The notes below the pieces were generated by a model that saw only the letters and a list, made by a program, of their open reading frames with translations, did no database searches and had not been told where the DNA came from. This document shows, in pieces, positions 1-6,192 of a stretch of 13,078 nt of DNA. Position 1 is the first letter of the stretch. Every line of letters begins with the position of its first letter. The translations under genes and the position numbers were made by a program. This stretch comes from JBOFFC01 sp051648405 (GTDB taxonomy: Bacteria > Planctomycetota > Planctomycetia > Pirellulales > Lacipirellulaceae), in assembly GCA_051648405.1 (NCBI GenBank), contig JBOFFC010000095.1:1-13078 (forward strand). The letters run 5' to 3'.

Positions 1-20
1 GTCGCGCGGCGCCGCGCGAC
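1..20. repeat. Perfect 20-bp palindrome at the window edge
   Basis: Bases 1-10 are the exact reverse complement of bases 11-20, so RNA from either strand could form an 8-bp stem closed by a GCGC tetraloop. It lies 33 bases beyond the stop codon of the minus-strand gene ending at 54, a sensible place for a terminator of that gene. Any U-tract would fall outside the window, so termination cannot be tested. It could equally be an intergenic repeat or part of a neighbouring gene. Confidence 0.45.
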
Positions 21-53
21 TGCTCGACCGACGTGATACGGTTGGCGCCGTGG

Positions 54-692
54 TCAGTCGCGGGACGACTCGACGAGCGGCAGCCCTTGGGGTTCTTCGC
101 GGAACTGGGCCGACAGGACGAGCGCCTCGCGGGCCTCGCGCTCGGCGGCGTCTTCGACCAGCGAGTCGTCGTCCGCGGCGCCGCGGGCCGCCAACTCGGC
201 CCGGCTGAGTTGCACGTAGCCCAGGCCACGGATCACTTCCAGCACCTCGCTGCAAGTCGGGAACATGCGGCCGTTCTTGCGCTTGTAGTCGTCGAGCGCG
301 TTCATGAACTCGACTTCCGACTCGCTGTAGTCGCGTTCGCAGGTGGTGGGGTCGATCTGCCGGCGGCGATTGACCTTCTCGCGGCGTTCAAGCTTCGCGG
401 CGGGGGCGACCGGCGTCTCGGCGACCGGCGTGGCGGACGCCTCGTCGCGCCGTGACACGCGGCGGCGGTCGATCGACACCTCGGCCGACTCGTCGCGGCG
501 CGGGCTCTTGGCCGGCCCCGGCTTCGCCGAACGCTTCGCGGGCGCCTCGAGCGAGGCGGCCCCCTTCTTCCCCCTGCCGCTCGCCGGCCCCTGCGACTTG
601 GGGGCGGCCTTGACCTTGGCGGGGGACGACTTGGCGGCGGTCGCCTTCGGGGACTTTTTGCGGGAAGCGGCGGAGGTCTTGGTCTGAGCCAC
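54..692 (-). CDS. Basic-tailed conserved hypothetical protein, planctomycete type (212 aa)
   Basis: Function unknown. The GTG start at 692 was chosen because GAGGA lies 8 nt upstream, the N-terminus (MAQTKTSAASRKK) begins exactly where lysine-rich composition begins, and longer readings run antisense through other genes. Residues 1-65 are almost entirely Lys, Ala, Pro, Ser, Gly and Arg, like histone H1 or AlgP tails, and suggest nucleic-acid contact. Residues 66-110 form an Arg/Glu/Asp-rich linker. Residues 104-162 form a compact segment (RRRQIDPTTCERDY, then SEVEFMNALDDYKRKNGRMFP and SEVLEVIRGLGY) that I recognise as a recurrent planctomycete domain of unknown function. The last 50 residues are acidic and probably helical. 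It is a lone gene, divergent from the TPR lipoprotein. The coding call is firm; a chromatin-like role is inference from composition only. Confidence 0.8.
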   Translation of the reverse strand: MAQTKTSAASRKKSPKATAAKSSPAKVKAAPKSQGPASGRGKKGAASLEAPAKRSAKPGPAKSPRRDESAEVSIDRRRVSRRDEASATPVAETPVAPAAKLERREKVNRRRQIDPTTCERDYSESEVEFMNALDDYKRKNGRMFPTCSEVLEVIRGLGYVQLSRAELAARGAADDDSLVEDAAEREAREALVLSAQFREEPQGLPLVESSRD

Positions 693-1013
693 GGCGAGGT
701 CCTCGAGGGCAGTGCGGGAGGGCGAGCGGGACGATCCAGTCAGGCCACCGCGGGGACAGCCGCGGCGCCAGCATTGGGATCGTCGGGGCGACGTGGAAAA
801 ATACACCACCTGGGAAAGATGATGGGTCTGCGCAAAGAGTTTTGTCCGGGTGGTCGCTCCGGATCGCGTGCTTGGCGCGGTTCGCGCAGTTCGCTCGATC
901 ACCGGGCGAGCGGTTACGCCGGTGATCGCGCTTGCGACGGCGACCGTGCGGCTGCTACGGTCCTCCACCCCGTAGACGCCCCGATCAACCCGCTCCCACC
1001 GCCGAGAATCGGC
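693..1013. other. Divergent intergenic region (321 bases)
   Basis: This separates the minus-strand basic-tailed gene from the plus-strand TPR lipoprotein and should hold both promoters. It contains a small AT-rich pocket at 795-805 within very GC-rich DNA, which may mark the minus-strand promoter, and a 10-bp dyad (896-928) nearer the lipoprotein. I could not identify a convincing -35/-10 pair. Open frames crossing it show no start with a ribosome binding site and no recognisable protein. Confidence 0.5.
896..928. promoter_or_regulatory. 10-bp dyad upstream of the TPR lipoprotein
   Basis: CGATCACCGG at 896-905 is repeated exactly in inverted orientation at 919-928, with 13 bases between. Centre-to-centre spacing is 23 bp, about two helical turns, compatible with a dimeric regulator. 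The right arm ends 85 bases before the lipoprotein ATG. It could instead be a hairpin in the 5' leader. No T-run follows on either strand, so a terminator is unlikely. Confidence 0.4.
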
Positions 1014-1784
1014 ATGACCCCCCAAGCCCGCGTCCCCCGAGCGCCCTCCCCGGCCACGGTGTGGCTCACCGCGTTGTCGGCGTGCCTCGCCGCGGCGGCG
1101 CTGGGGTGCAACTCGGTGCAGAGCCAATCGCTCAACTCCGAAGGGGTCGCGCTCTACAAGCAGGGCTCGTACCAAGAGGCGGCTGAGCGTTTCCAAACGG
1201 CGATCGCCAAGAAGCCCGACTCGCCCGACGGGTACTACAACCTGGCCGCCGCACTCCACCAGTCGGGGGTCCGCTACAACCGGCCCGAGGAACTGCGTCA
1301 GGCCGAGGTCCTCTACAACCAGTGCCTCGAGCGCGACGCGAACCACGTCGAGTGCTACCGCGGGCTGGCCGTGCTGCTCGCCGAGACCGGGCGGCGCGAC
1401 GCGTCGTTCCGGCTGCTGAACAACTGGGCGTCGGCGAACCCCACCAGCGCGAGCCCGCGGGTCGAGCTCGCGCGGATGCTCGAGGAGACGGGTCAGCCCC
1501 AGCAGGCGACGTCGCAACTCGTCCAGGCGTTGGCGGTGAACCCGGCCGACCCGCGGGCGCTGGCGGCCCTCGGTCGGCTGCGCGATCAAGCGGGGGACTA
1601 CGCTCAGGCGCTCGCCAACTACCAGCGCTCGCTCGCGGCGAAGCGTGACCAGCCGCAAGTCGCGGCGCGTGTCGCGGCGCTCCAGCAGTCGCTCGGCGCC
1701 GCGGGGACGCAGCTCGCCACCGCCCCGACCGACACGCGGACCGCCAGCGGCTGGGGCGCTAGCGGGACTCCGGCGCGGTACTGA
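1014..1784 (+). CDS. TPR-repeat lipoprotein (256 aa)
   Basis: Predicted envelope lipoprotein that presents tetratricopeptide repeats for protein-protein contact; the partner is unknown. The ATG at 1014 puts a signal peptide at the N-terminus: arginines at 6 and 9, a hydrophobic stretch at about 15-30, then ALGC with Cys32 as the likely lipidated residue. Leu at -2 and Ala at -3 make the lipobox imperfect. From residue 40 to about 226 there are five or six TPR-like helix pairs, clearest at 40-73 (EGVALYKQGSYQEAAERFQ), 150-176 and 184-214 (ALGRLRDQAGDYAQALANYQ). One unit has a longer turn at 84-92. The final 30 residues are Thr/Ala/Gly-rich and probably disordered. Longer upstream readings lack a signal peptide and cross the intergenic dyad. 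The gene stands alone and converges on the glycosyltransferase. Confidence 0.85.
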   Translation: MTPQARVPRAPSPATVWLTALSACLAAAALGCNSVQSQSLNSEGVALYKQGSYQEAAERFQTAIAKKPDSPDGYYNLAAALHQSGVRYNRPEELRQAEVLYNQCLERDANHVECYRGLAVLLAETGRRDASFRLLNNWASANPTSASPRVELARMLEETGQPQQATSQLVQALAVNPADPRALAALGRLRDQAGDYAQALANYQRSLAAKRDQPQVAARVAALQQSLGAAGTQLATAPTDTRTASGWGASGTPARY

Positions 1785-1824
1785 AGGTAGAGGCGAGGGG
1801 TTCGAGGCGAGAGGCGAGGAAGTC
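1783..1824. repeat. Degenerate heptamer tandem repeat (GAGGCGA unit)
   Basis: Starting at the lipoprotein stop codon, the DNA reads in an exact 7-bp register: GAAGGTA (1783), GAGGCGA (1790), GGGGTTC (1797), GAGGCGA (1804), GAGGCGA (1811), GGAAGTC (1818). Three of six units are identical and the others are diverged. It occupies most of the short spacer between two convergent genes. The pattern resembles the heptameric STRR-type intergenic repeats known from cyanobacteria. No function is evident from the sequence. Confidence 0.65.
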
Positions 1825-1849
1825 TGGCACGCCGCCTCGGTGCTTGGCG

Positions 1850-3097
1850 CTATGCGGGGAGAGTGAACCGGCGCTCGATTGCGTTGCACGCCTCGGCACG
1901 CCAAGCGATCGGGTCGCACCGTAGCGCGAGGGCTTGCGCGGACCGTTTCACCGACTCGCTCGCCAGCAGCCGACCCAGTGCCGCCGCGACGCGTTCCGCC
2001 GTGAAGCGCTTCGGGGCGAGCTCCTCGGCGACGCCAAGCCGGACAAGGCGCTGTGCGTTGTCGTGCTGATCGAAGCCCATCGGTTGGACGAGTTGCGGGA
2101 CCCCCGCCAGTAGGCCCTGGGCGCTGGTGCCGATGCCGCCGTGGTGAACGATCGCCGCGCAGCGCGGCAGCAGTCGGCTGAGCGGCACAAAGCCCGGGGC
2201 GATCAGTTGCGGCGCGAGACTCCGCGGCAGGTGCTCGTCGTACTTCGACAGCAGGACCCCGCGCTTCCCCAGCAGCCGACAGGCGTCGGCCGCCGCGCTG
2301 AAGAACGCGCGGGCGTGGCGGTGCGCCGAGCCGGGCGTGAACGCGATCGGCGCGTCGCCGGCGTCGAGGAACCGCAGCAGGTCGTCGCTCAGCGGGCGTT
2401 CGTCTCCCCCGTCCCACAGCGGGAAGCCGGTGGTCACCGTCCCCGCCGGCCAGTCCCCCGGGTCCGGCGCGAACCAATCGGGGAACAGGCAAACGGGGGG
2501 CGCGACCCCGTAGTACCAGTCGAAGTAGCGCTGGCGGAGCGGCCCTAAGCCGACGCGGCGCCGCAGCGCGTTGATCGGCTTGCCCACGAGTCGCTGGGTC
2601 ATCGCCCACTCGCCGAAGCGGAACTGGGCCCGCGCGAGCCATCGCGGTGAGTTGATCCCGAACGGCATCCGGGGGGGGGACGCGCTACTCCACATGGCCA
2701 TCGGCGCGTAGACAACCGACACGACCCGCGCGCCGATCGCCTCGACCGCCACGCGGCTCGCGAGGTCCAAGCCGTGCGCGCCGATCACCGTCTCGCCCGG
2801 TCGGTTGAGCCGCGTGACGACCTCGTAGAGCTCGTCGAGGATCGCGATCGCCCCCTCGCGGAGCACCAGGTCCAGCCCCTCGCGTGGCTTCCAGAGCCCC
2901 GGGTCGCGCGTCATTCGGTCGTAGGTGTCCGCGGTCGAGACGCCGACGAACCGCAGCCCCGCCTCGCTCACCATGCTCGCGAAAAAGGGATTCGTAACGA
3001 CGTCCACCTCGTGGCCCCGAGCGGCCAACCCGCGTCCCAGCCCGACCATCGGATGGACGTCGCCGTAACTGCCAAGAGCGGTGAGGACGAAGTGCAT
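1850..3097 (-). CDS. GT1-type glycosyltransferase, UGT/YjiC-like (415 aa)
   Basis: Probable nucleotide-sugar-dependent transferase that adds a sugar to a small or lipid acceptor in the cytoplasm. The N-terminal half opens with MHFVLTALGSYGDVHPMVGL and GHEVDVVT, the usual Rossmann start of the MGT/UGT (GT1, GT-B fold) family. The C-terminal half has the donor-binding signature HHGGIGT at 318-324, AGVPQLVQP at 331-339 and FDQHDN at 342-347. The His/Gln/Asp/Asn pattern is intact, so it is expected to be active. Length is normal for the family. ATG 3097 was chosen because it begins exactly at the first conserved strand; upstream extension would run antisense into the divergent membrane-protein gene. 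No clear Shine-Dalgarno is visible. Acceptor and donor cannot be inferred: relatives act on sterols, macrolides, rhamnolipid precursors and carotenoids, and neighbours give no hint. Confidence 0.9.
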   Translation of the reverse strand: MHFVLTALGSYGDVHPMVGLGRGLAARGHEVDVVTNPFFASMVSEAGLRFVGVSTADTYDRMTRDPGLWKPREGLDLVLREGAIAILDELYEVVTRLNRPGETVIGAHGLDLASRVAVEAIGARVVSVVYAPMAMWSSASPPRMPFGINSPRWLARAQFRFGEWAMTQRLVGKPINALRRRVGLGPLRQRYFDWYYGVAPPVCLFPDWFAPDPGDWPAGTVTTGFPLWDGGDERPLSDDLLRFLDAGDAPIAFTPGSAHRHARAFFSAAADACRLLGKRGVLLSKYDEHLPRSLAPQLIAPGFVPLSRLLPRCAAIVHHGGIGTSAQGLLAGVPQLVQPMGFDQHDNAQRLVRLGVAEELAPKRFTAERVAAALGRLLASESVKRSAQALALRCDPIAWRAEACNAIERRFTLPA

Positions 3098-3173
3098 GGC
3101 GTCGATGCGGTGGCGGACGGACCAGGGCCGTATGATCCCCGCTGACCAACGCGAACGTAAGCGCCCCGCTGTT

Positions 3174-3191
3174 GCCGGCGACGCCGCCGGC
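3174..3191. repeat. GC-rich hairpin in the divergent spacer
   Basis: GCCGGCG (3174-3180) and CGCCGGC (3185-3191) form a perfect 7-bp stem with a 4-base loop, in the 142-base spacer between the divergent glycosyltransferase and membrane-protein genes. It may be an operator or leader hairpin of the plus-strand gene, ending 48 bases before its ATG. In such GC-rich DNA, chance is a real alternative. Confidence 0.3.
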
Positions 3192-3239
3192 GTCGAGAAT
3201 CGTGGGGAACCCGTTCCACCCCTCTTCCCGACTGCGCCG

Positions 3240-4007
3240 ATGCCCCTCGACAAGCGCCCCATCGACGACGAGGACGGCGACTGGGAGTACGAGGTCGAAC
3301 CCCCCGACGAGCACGTCGTCGAGCAGGCGCGGGCCGCGGCGCGGCGCGAGATCGCGTCCGCCGAGCACAAGATCGACGTCGATGCCGTCTACCGCGAGAT
3401 CGAGAACCGCGGCGACTTCGACGCGGCGTTCGATCGCCTGAAGACCGAGTTCCGCGGGGGGTTCGGCGTCAAGCACCTGCTGATCGCGATCACCGCCATC
3501 GGCGTGGTGCTCGGACTGGGGATGGGGGGTTTCTTCACCGGCGACGCGTTCGCCGCGCTGATCGTGCTGTCGCTGCTCGCCCTGGGGGCCGCGACCGTCT
3601 GGCTTCAATGGGCCGACGCGCGGCGCCGCGAGGGCGCGATCCTCGAGCGGGCCCGCGAGCTGGCCCGCTCGCGCGGCGACGAGGTCCCCGACGCCCCCCA
3701 GGCCCCGTCGCTCAACCCCCTCGAAGCGATCCGCAACGCGATCCGCCAGCGCGGCAAGTTCTCGCTGCGCGACCTGTTCCTGGCGACGACGTTCGCCGCG
3801 GTGCTGCTGGGCCTCGTGGCGCTCACCGGGTCGGTGTCGGGCGCCGCCGCGTTCATGGGGGTGTTTGCGATCGTCGGCATGGTGCTCTACGCGATCGACT
3901 ACACCGCCCCGCGCCCGCTGGTCCTCGCTTGGTGGATCGCGATCGCCGGGTACTGCGTCCTGGCGGCGGCGACGGTGCTGCGGAACCTGCTGGGGTTTGG
4001 GGGCTGA
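3240..4007 (+). CDS. Multi-pass membrane protein with internal duplication (255 aa)
   Basis: Integral membrane protein of unknown function. ATG 3240 was chosen because residues 1-72 form a plausible acidic, helical cytoplasmic segment (DDEDGDWEYEVEPPDEH, then charged helices), whereas earlier starts overlap the divergent gene's promoter region. Hydrophobic segments fall at about 79-97, 103-123, 178-197, 201-221 and 226-247. A charged loop (126-172) joins an N-terminal pair to a C-terminal triplet. The segment at 75-94 (FGVKHLLIAITAIGVVLGLG) matches 174-193 (FSLRDLFLATTFAAVLLGLV) at about 8 of 20 positions, including Phe, Thr and the LGL end, so the protein looks internally duplicated. This F-x-(L/V)-(K/R)-x-L...T...LGL motif is common in planctomycete membrane proteins. 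It is transcribed alone and ends at the convergent hairpin before gltA. Confidence 0.8.
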   Translation: MPLDKRPIDDEDGDWEYEVEPPDEHVVEQARAAARREIASAEHKIDVDAVYREIENRGDFDAAFDRLKTEFRGGFGVKHLLIAITAIGVVLGLGMGGFFTGDAFAALIVLSLLALGAATVWLQWADARRREGAILERARELARSRGDEVPDAPQAPSLNPLEAIRNAIRQRGKFSLRDLFLATTFAAVLLGLVALTGSVSGAAAFMGVFAIVGMVLYAIDYTAPRPLVLAWWIAIAGYCVLAAATVLRNLLGFGG

Positions 4008-4037
4008 GCCCCATCACGAAATCGCGAGCGTCTCCGG

Positions 4038-4067
4038 CTACCCCCTCCCGCCGCTGGGGGAGGGTAG
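4038..4067. terminator. Bidirectional hairpin between convergent genes
   Basis: CTACCCCCTCCC (4038-4049) faces GGGGGAGGGTAG (4056-4067) across a 6-base loop. Ten of twelve positions pair canonically, one more can wobble, and one is mismatched. It sits in the 69-base gap between the stop of the plus-strand membrane protein and the stop of minus-strand gltA, as expected for a shared terminator. There is no T-run on either side, so it may instead be a REP-like element or act with Rho. Confidence 0.5.
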
Positions 4068-4076
4068 AGAGCGCGC

Positions 4077-5378
4077 CTACTTGCGGTCGCCGATCGGGGC
4101 GAAGTCGCGCTTCGCCGCGCCGGTGTACACCTGCCGCGGGCGGTTGATGCGCTTCGACGCGCTCTGCCGCATCTCGGTCCAGTGGGCGATCCACCCCGGC
4201 ATCCGCCCCATGGCGAACAGCACGGTGAACATCTCCATCGGGATCCCCAGTGCGCGGTAGATGACCCCCGAGTAAAAGTCGACGTTCGGGTAGAGCTTGC
4301 GCTCGACGAAGTAGGGGTCCGTGAGCGCGACCTTCTCGAGCTGCTGGGCGATGGCGAAGATCGGGTCGTCGATCACCTTCTGCGCGAGCAGCTTGTCACA
4401 GGCCGCCTTGATGACCGTGGCCCGGGGGTCGAACGTCTTGTAGACGCGGTGGCCGAAGCCCATCAGGCGGAAGCCGCCGGTCTTGTCCTTGGCCATGCGG
4501 ACGTACTTCTCGACGTCGCCGCCGTCGGCGTGGATCCGGTCGAGCATCGCGACGCACGCCTCGTTGGCGCCCCCGTGCAGCGGGCCGGAGAGGGCCGCGA
4601 TCCCCGCCGAAACCGACGCGTACAGGTTCGCGTCCGACGACCCCACCATGCGGACCGTCGAGGTGCTGCAGTTTTGCTCGTGATCGGCGTGTACCACCAG
4701 CAGCAGGTTCAGCGCCTCGGCGTGGACCTTGTTCACGGTGTGCGGCTGGGCCGGGACCGAGAACATCATCTTCAGGAAGTTCTCGCAGTACGACAGCGAG
4801 TTGTCGGGGTAGACGATCGGTTGACCGATCGACTTCTTGTAGGCGTGGGCGGCGATCGTCGGCGTCTTCGCCAGCAGCCGCATCGTCGAGACGTGGACGT
4901 CGGCCGGGTCGTTGACGTCCAGCGAGTCGGGGTAGAAGGTCGATAGCGCGGTGATCACCGAGCTGAGGATCGCCATCGGGTGCGCGTCGTGCTGGAACCC
5001 GTCGTAGAACTTGCGGATGTCCTCGTGCAGCATCGTGTGCTGCCGCATCTCAGCCTGGAACTTCGCGATCTGCTCGGCGGTCGGCAGGTCGCCGTAGAGC
5101 AGCAGGTAGCAGACCTCGACGAAGTCGCAGTGGGCGGCGAGCTGCTCGATCGGGTAACCGCGGTAGCGGAGGACCCCCGCGTCGCCGTCTAGGAAGGTGA
5201 TCGCGCTGGTGGTCGAGCCCGTGTTGACGAAGCCTTCGTCGAGGGTAGTGGCGCCGGTCTGGGCGAGGAGCTTCGAGATGTCAAGGGCGACCTCGTCCTC
5301 GGTCCCTCGCACGATGGGGAGATCGACCGTCGTGCCGCCAAACGTCAGCTTGGCCGCTTCACCCGCTGCGTCACCCAT
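4077..5378 (-). CDS. gltA: Citrate synthase (433 aa)
   Basis: Condenses oxaloacetate with acetyl-CoA to citrate, the entry step of the TCA cycle, in the cytoplasm. It is the full-length, bacterial hexameric (type II) form. HADHEQNCSTS lies at 230-240, SGPLHGGANEA at 264-274, GFGHRVYKTFDPR at 307-319 and NVDFYSG at 365-371. These carry the three catalytic residues corresponding to E. coli His264, His305 and Asp362, here His268, His310 and Asp367. The N-terminal domain (residues 10-60) holds the short beta-rich segment typical of this type. The ATG at 5378 is supported by GAGG 7 nt upstream. It is monocistronic by layout: a hairpin follows the stop, and a terminator-containing spacer separates it from the next gene upstream. 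Nothing is unusual in the protein. Confidence 0.97.
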   Translation of the reverse strand: MGDAAGEAAKLTFGGTTVDLPIVRGTEDEVALDISKLLAQTGATTLDEGFVNTGSTTSAITFLDGDAGVLRYRGYPIEQLAAHCDFVEVCYLLLYGDLPTAEQIAKFQAEMRQHTMLHEDIRKFYDGFQHDAHPMAILSSVITALSTFYPDSLDVNDPADVHVSTMRLLAKTPTIAAHAYKKSIGQPIVYPDNSLSYCENFLKMMFSVPAQPHTVNKVHAEALNLLLVVHADHEQNCSTSTVRMVGSSDANLYASVSAGIAALSGPLHGGANEACVAMLDRIHADGGDVEKYVRMAKDKTGGFRLMGFGHRVYKTFDPRATVIKAACDKLLAQKVIDDPIFAIAQQLEKVALTDPYFVERKLYPNVDFYSGVIYRALGIPMEMFTVLFAMGRMPGWIAHWTEMRQSASKRINRPRQVYTGAAKRDFAPIGDRK

Positions 5379-5507
5379 GGGGGTACCTCAATCCGGCGTT
5401 CCGTGGTCGGCCTCAGAGGGAGCCGCCGAGGGCAGTCTAGCGGGCCCCCCGGCGCGTGCCAATCGGCGGGAAGGGTCCGCGGCTTTCGCCCTCCGCAGCA
5501 ACGCAAA

Positions 5508-5538
5508 GGCCCCGCCCGACACGACGTCAGACGGGGCC
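5508..5538 (-). terminator. Intrinsic terminator-like hairpin, minus strand
   Basis: Read on the minus strand, GGCCCCG-TCTGAC pairs with GTCGGG-CGGGGCC, giving a 13-bp stem including two G-U wobbles around a 5-base loop. It is followed directly by TTTGCGTTGC. The wobbles form only in the minus-strand RNA (the plus strand has C-A mismatches), and only that strand has the short T-rich tail. It lies about 180 bases beyond the HTH gene stop and upstream of gltA, so it would insulate gltA from the regulator cassette. Confidence 0.55.
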
Positions 5539-5685
5539 CATGCGGCTCGGTTCGGCTCTTCGACAGGAGCCAAGTGGCAAGGCATCAAACCGTACGCCAT
5601 GGTCGCCGCCGCCGAGCGCGATCGGCGCCGAATCCCAACCGTCGCGCTTACGCACGGGGACCGGTTGTGACGATCACGCCGACCG

Positions 5686-5703
5686 CCACCGGGGCGACGG
5701 TGG
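5686..5703 (-). terminator. Small hairpin just after the HTH gene
   Basis: CCACCG (5686-5691) and CGGTGG (5698-5703) form a perfect 6-bp stem with a 6-base loop, about 14 bases beyond the stop of the minus-strand HTH gene. There is no T-tract, so this may be an mRNA 3'-end stabiliser or a chance hairpin in GC-rich DNA. Confidence 0.3.
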
Positions 5704-5717
5704 ACAGGCGACCGTGG

Positions 5718-6002
5718 TCACGCCGCAGCGCGCGCCTCGCGCACGTAGCGCCGCGTGCGACAAGCGACGCACGGGGGCGCCACCAGCGCCCCGCACTCGG
5801 GGCACCGCGCCACGCACAGCATGTCGGGGGGCGACTCGGGCAGAGGGCGCCGCAGCCGCTCGGCCAGCGAGGTCCCCTCGCCGCGCGCGAGGCGATCGAC
5901 CGTCGCGCGACCGACGCCCACCCGCTTGGCGATCCCCCGGTGAGAGAGGTCCCCCTCGTCCAACAGCCGCTGGACGAGCTCGGCTTGCTCGAAGCTGATC
6001 AT
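5718..6002 (-). CDS. Small HTH protein with C-terminal zinc ribbon (94 aa)
   Basis: Predicted DNA-binding regulator; target unknown. The ATG at 6002 is fixed by a strong GGGAGGT 9 nt upstream, although the frame stays open further. Residues 1-41 read like a resolvase/Hin-type or homeodomain-like helix-turn-helix: EQAELVQRLLDEGDLSHRGIAKR, then VGVGRATVDRLARG as the recognition helix. Residues 67-81 (CPECGALVAPPCVAC) give a CxxC...CxxC zinc ribbon, with an extra Cys at 63. A Pro-rich linker (51-60) joins them. This HTH plus cysteine-ribbon arrangement is, from memory, common in planctomycete genomes. It follows a 41-residue acidic gene by 64 bases and probably shares its transcript. It could bind invertase-like sites without any catalytic domain. 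Confidence 0.85.
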   Translation of the reverse strand: MISFEQAELVQRLLDEGDLSHRGIAKRVGVGRATVDRLARGEGTSLAERLRRPLPESPPDMLCVARCPECGALVAPPCVACRTRRYVREARAAA

Positions 6003-6066
6003 CGCCGTGTGACCTCCCGGGGTGATCGATGGTGGACTTTGCGAACAGGACTCGGGCGCAGGGGGG

Positions 6067-6192
6067 TCAGAGGTCCTCGCCGTCGGGTTCGATCCAGAAG
6101 TCGCTGGGGTCGGGGTAGGCCTCGTCATCGGGGAGGAAGAACTCCCAGTCGGGCTCGCGGAAGGATTGGGTCGGCGTCGGGCGGCTTGGCAT
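6067..6192 (-). CDS. Small acidic aromatic-rich protein (41 aa)
   Basis: A short gene not evident from long-ORF searches. It reads ATG at 6192 to TGA at 6067: MPSRPTPTQSFREPDWEFF, then LPDDEAYPDPSDFWIEPDG, then EDL. AGGGG lies 6 nt upstream of the ATG. Of 41 residues, 12 are Asp or Glu and only 2 are Arg; seven are Phe, Tyr or Trp and seven are Pro. The codons use G or C in almost every third position, as in neighbouring genes. It lies immediately upstream of the HTH/zinc-ribbon gene on the same strand, with 64 bases between, so co-transcription is likely. Function unknown. Strong negative charge with regularly placed aromatics would suit an intrinsically disordered peptide that binds a basic partner, possibly the HTH protein, but that is speculation. 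Confidence 0.65.
   Translation of the reverse strand: MPSRPTPTQSFREPDWEFFLPDDEAYPDPSDFWIEPDGEDL

Larger units (their letters stand above)
5379..5717. other. Intergenic region between gltA and the HTH gene (339 bases)
   Basis: Both flanking genes are on the minus strand. Going with transcription, the region first carries a small hairpin just after the HTH stop, then a stretch without recognisable features, then a strong terminator-like hairpin (5508-5538), then the presumed gltA promoter and its ribosome binding site. I see no gene here. Open frames across it lack ribosome binding sites and recognisable protein composition. No clear -35/-10 pair for gltA could be picked out. Confidence 0.5.

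Noticed and set aside
54..2642. An 862-codon minus-strand open frame
   Set aside because: Only its last 212 codons (from GTG 692) are a credible gene. The rest runs antisense through the TPR lipoprotein and in a shifted frame through the glycosyltransferase, with Arg/Pro/Ala-rich noise typical of high-GC DNA.
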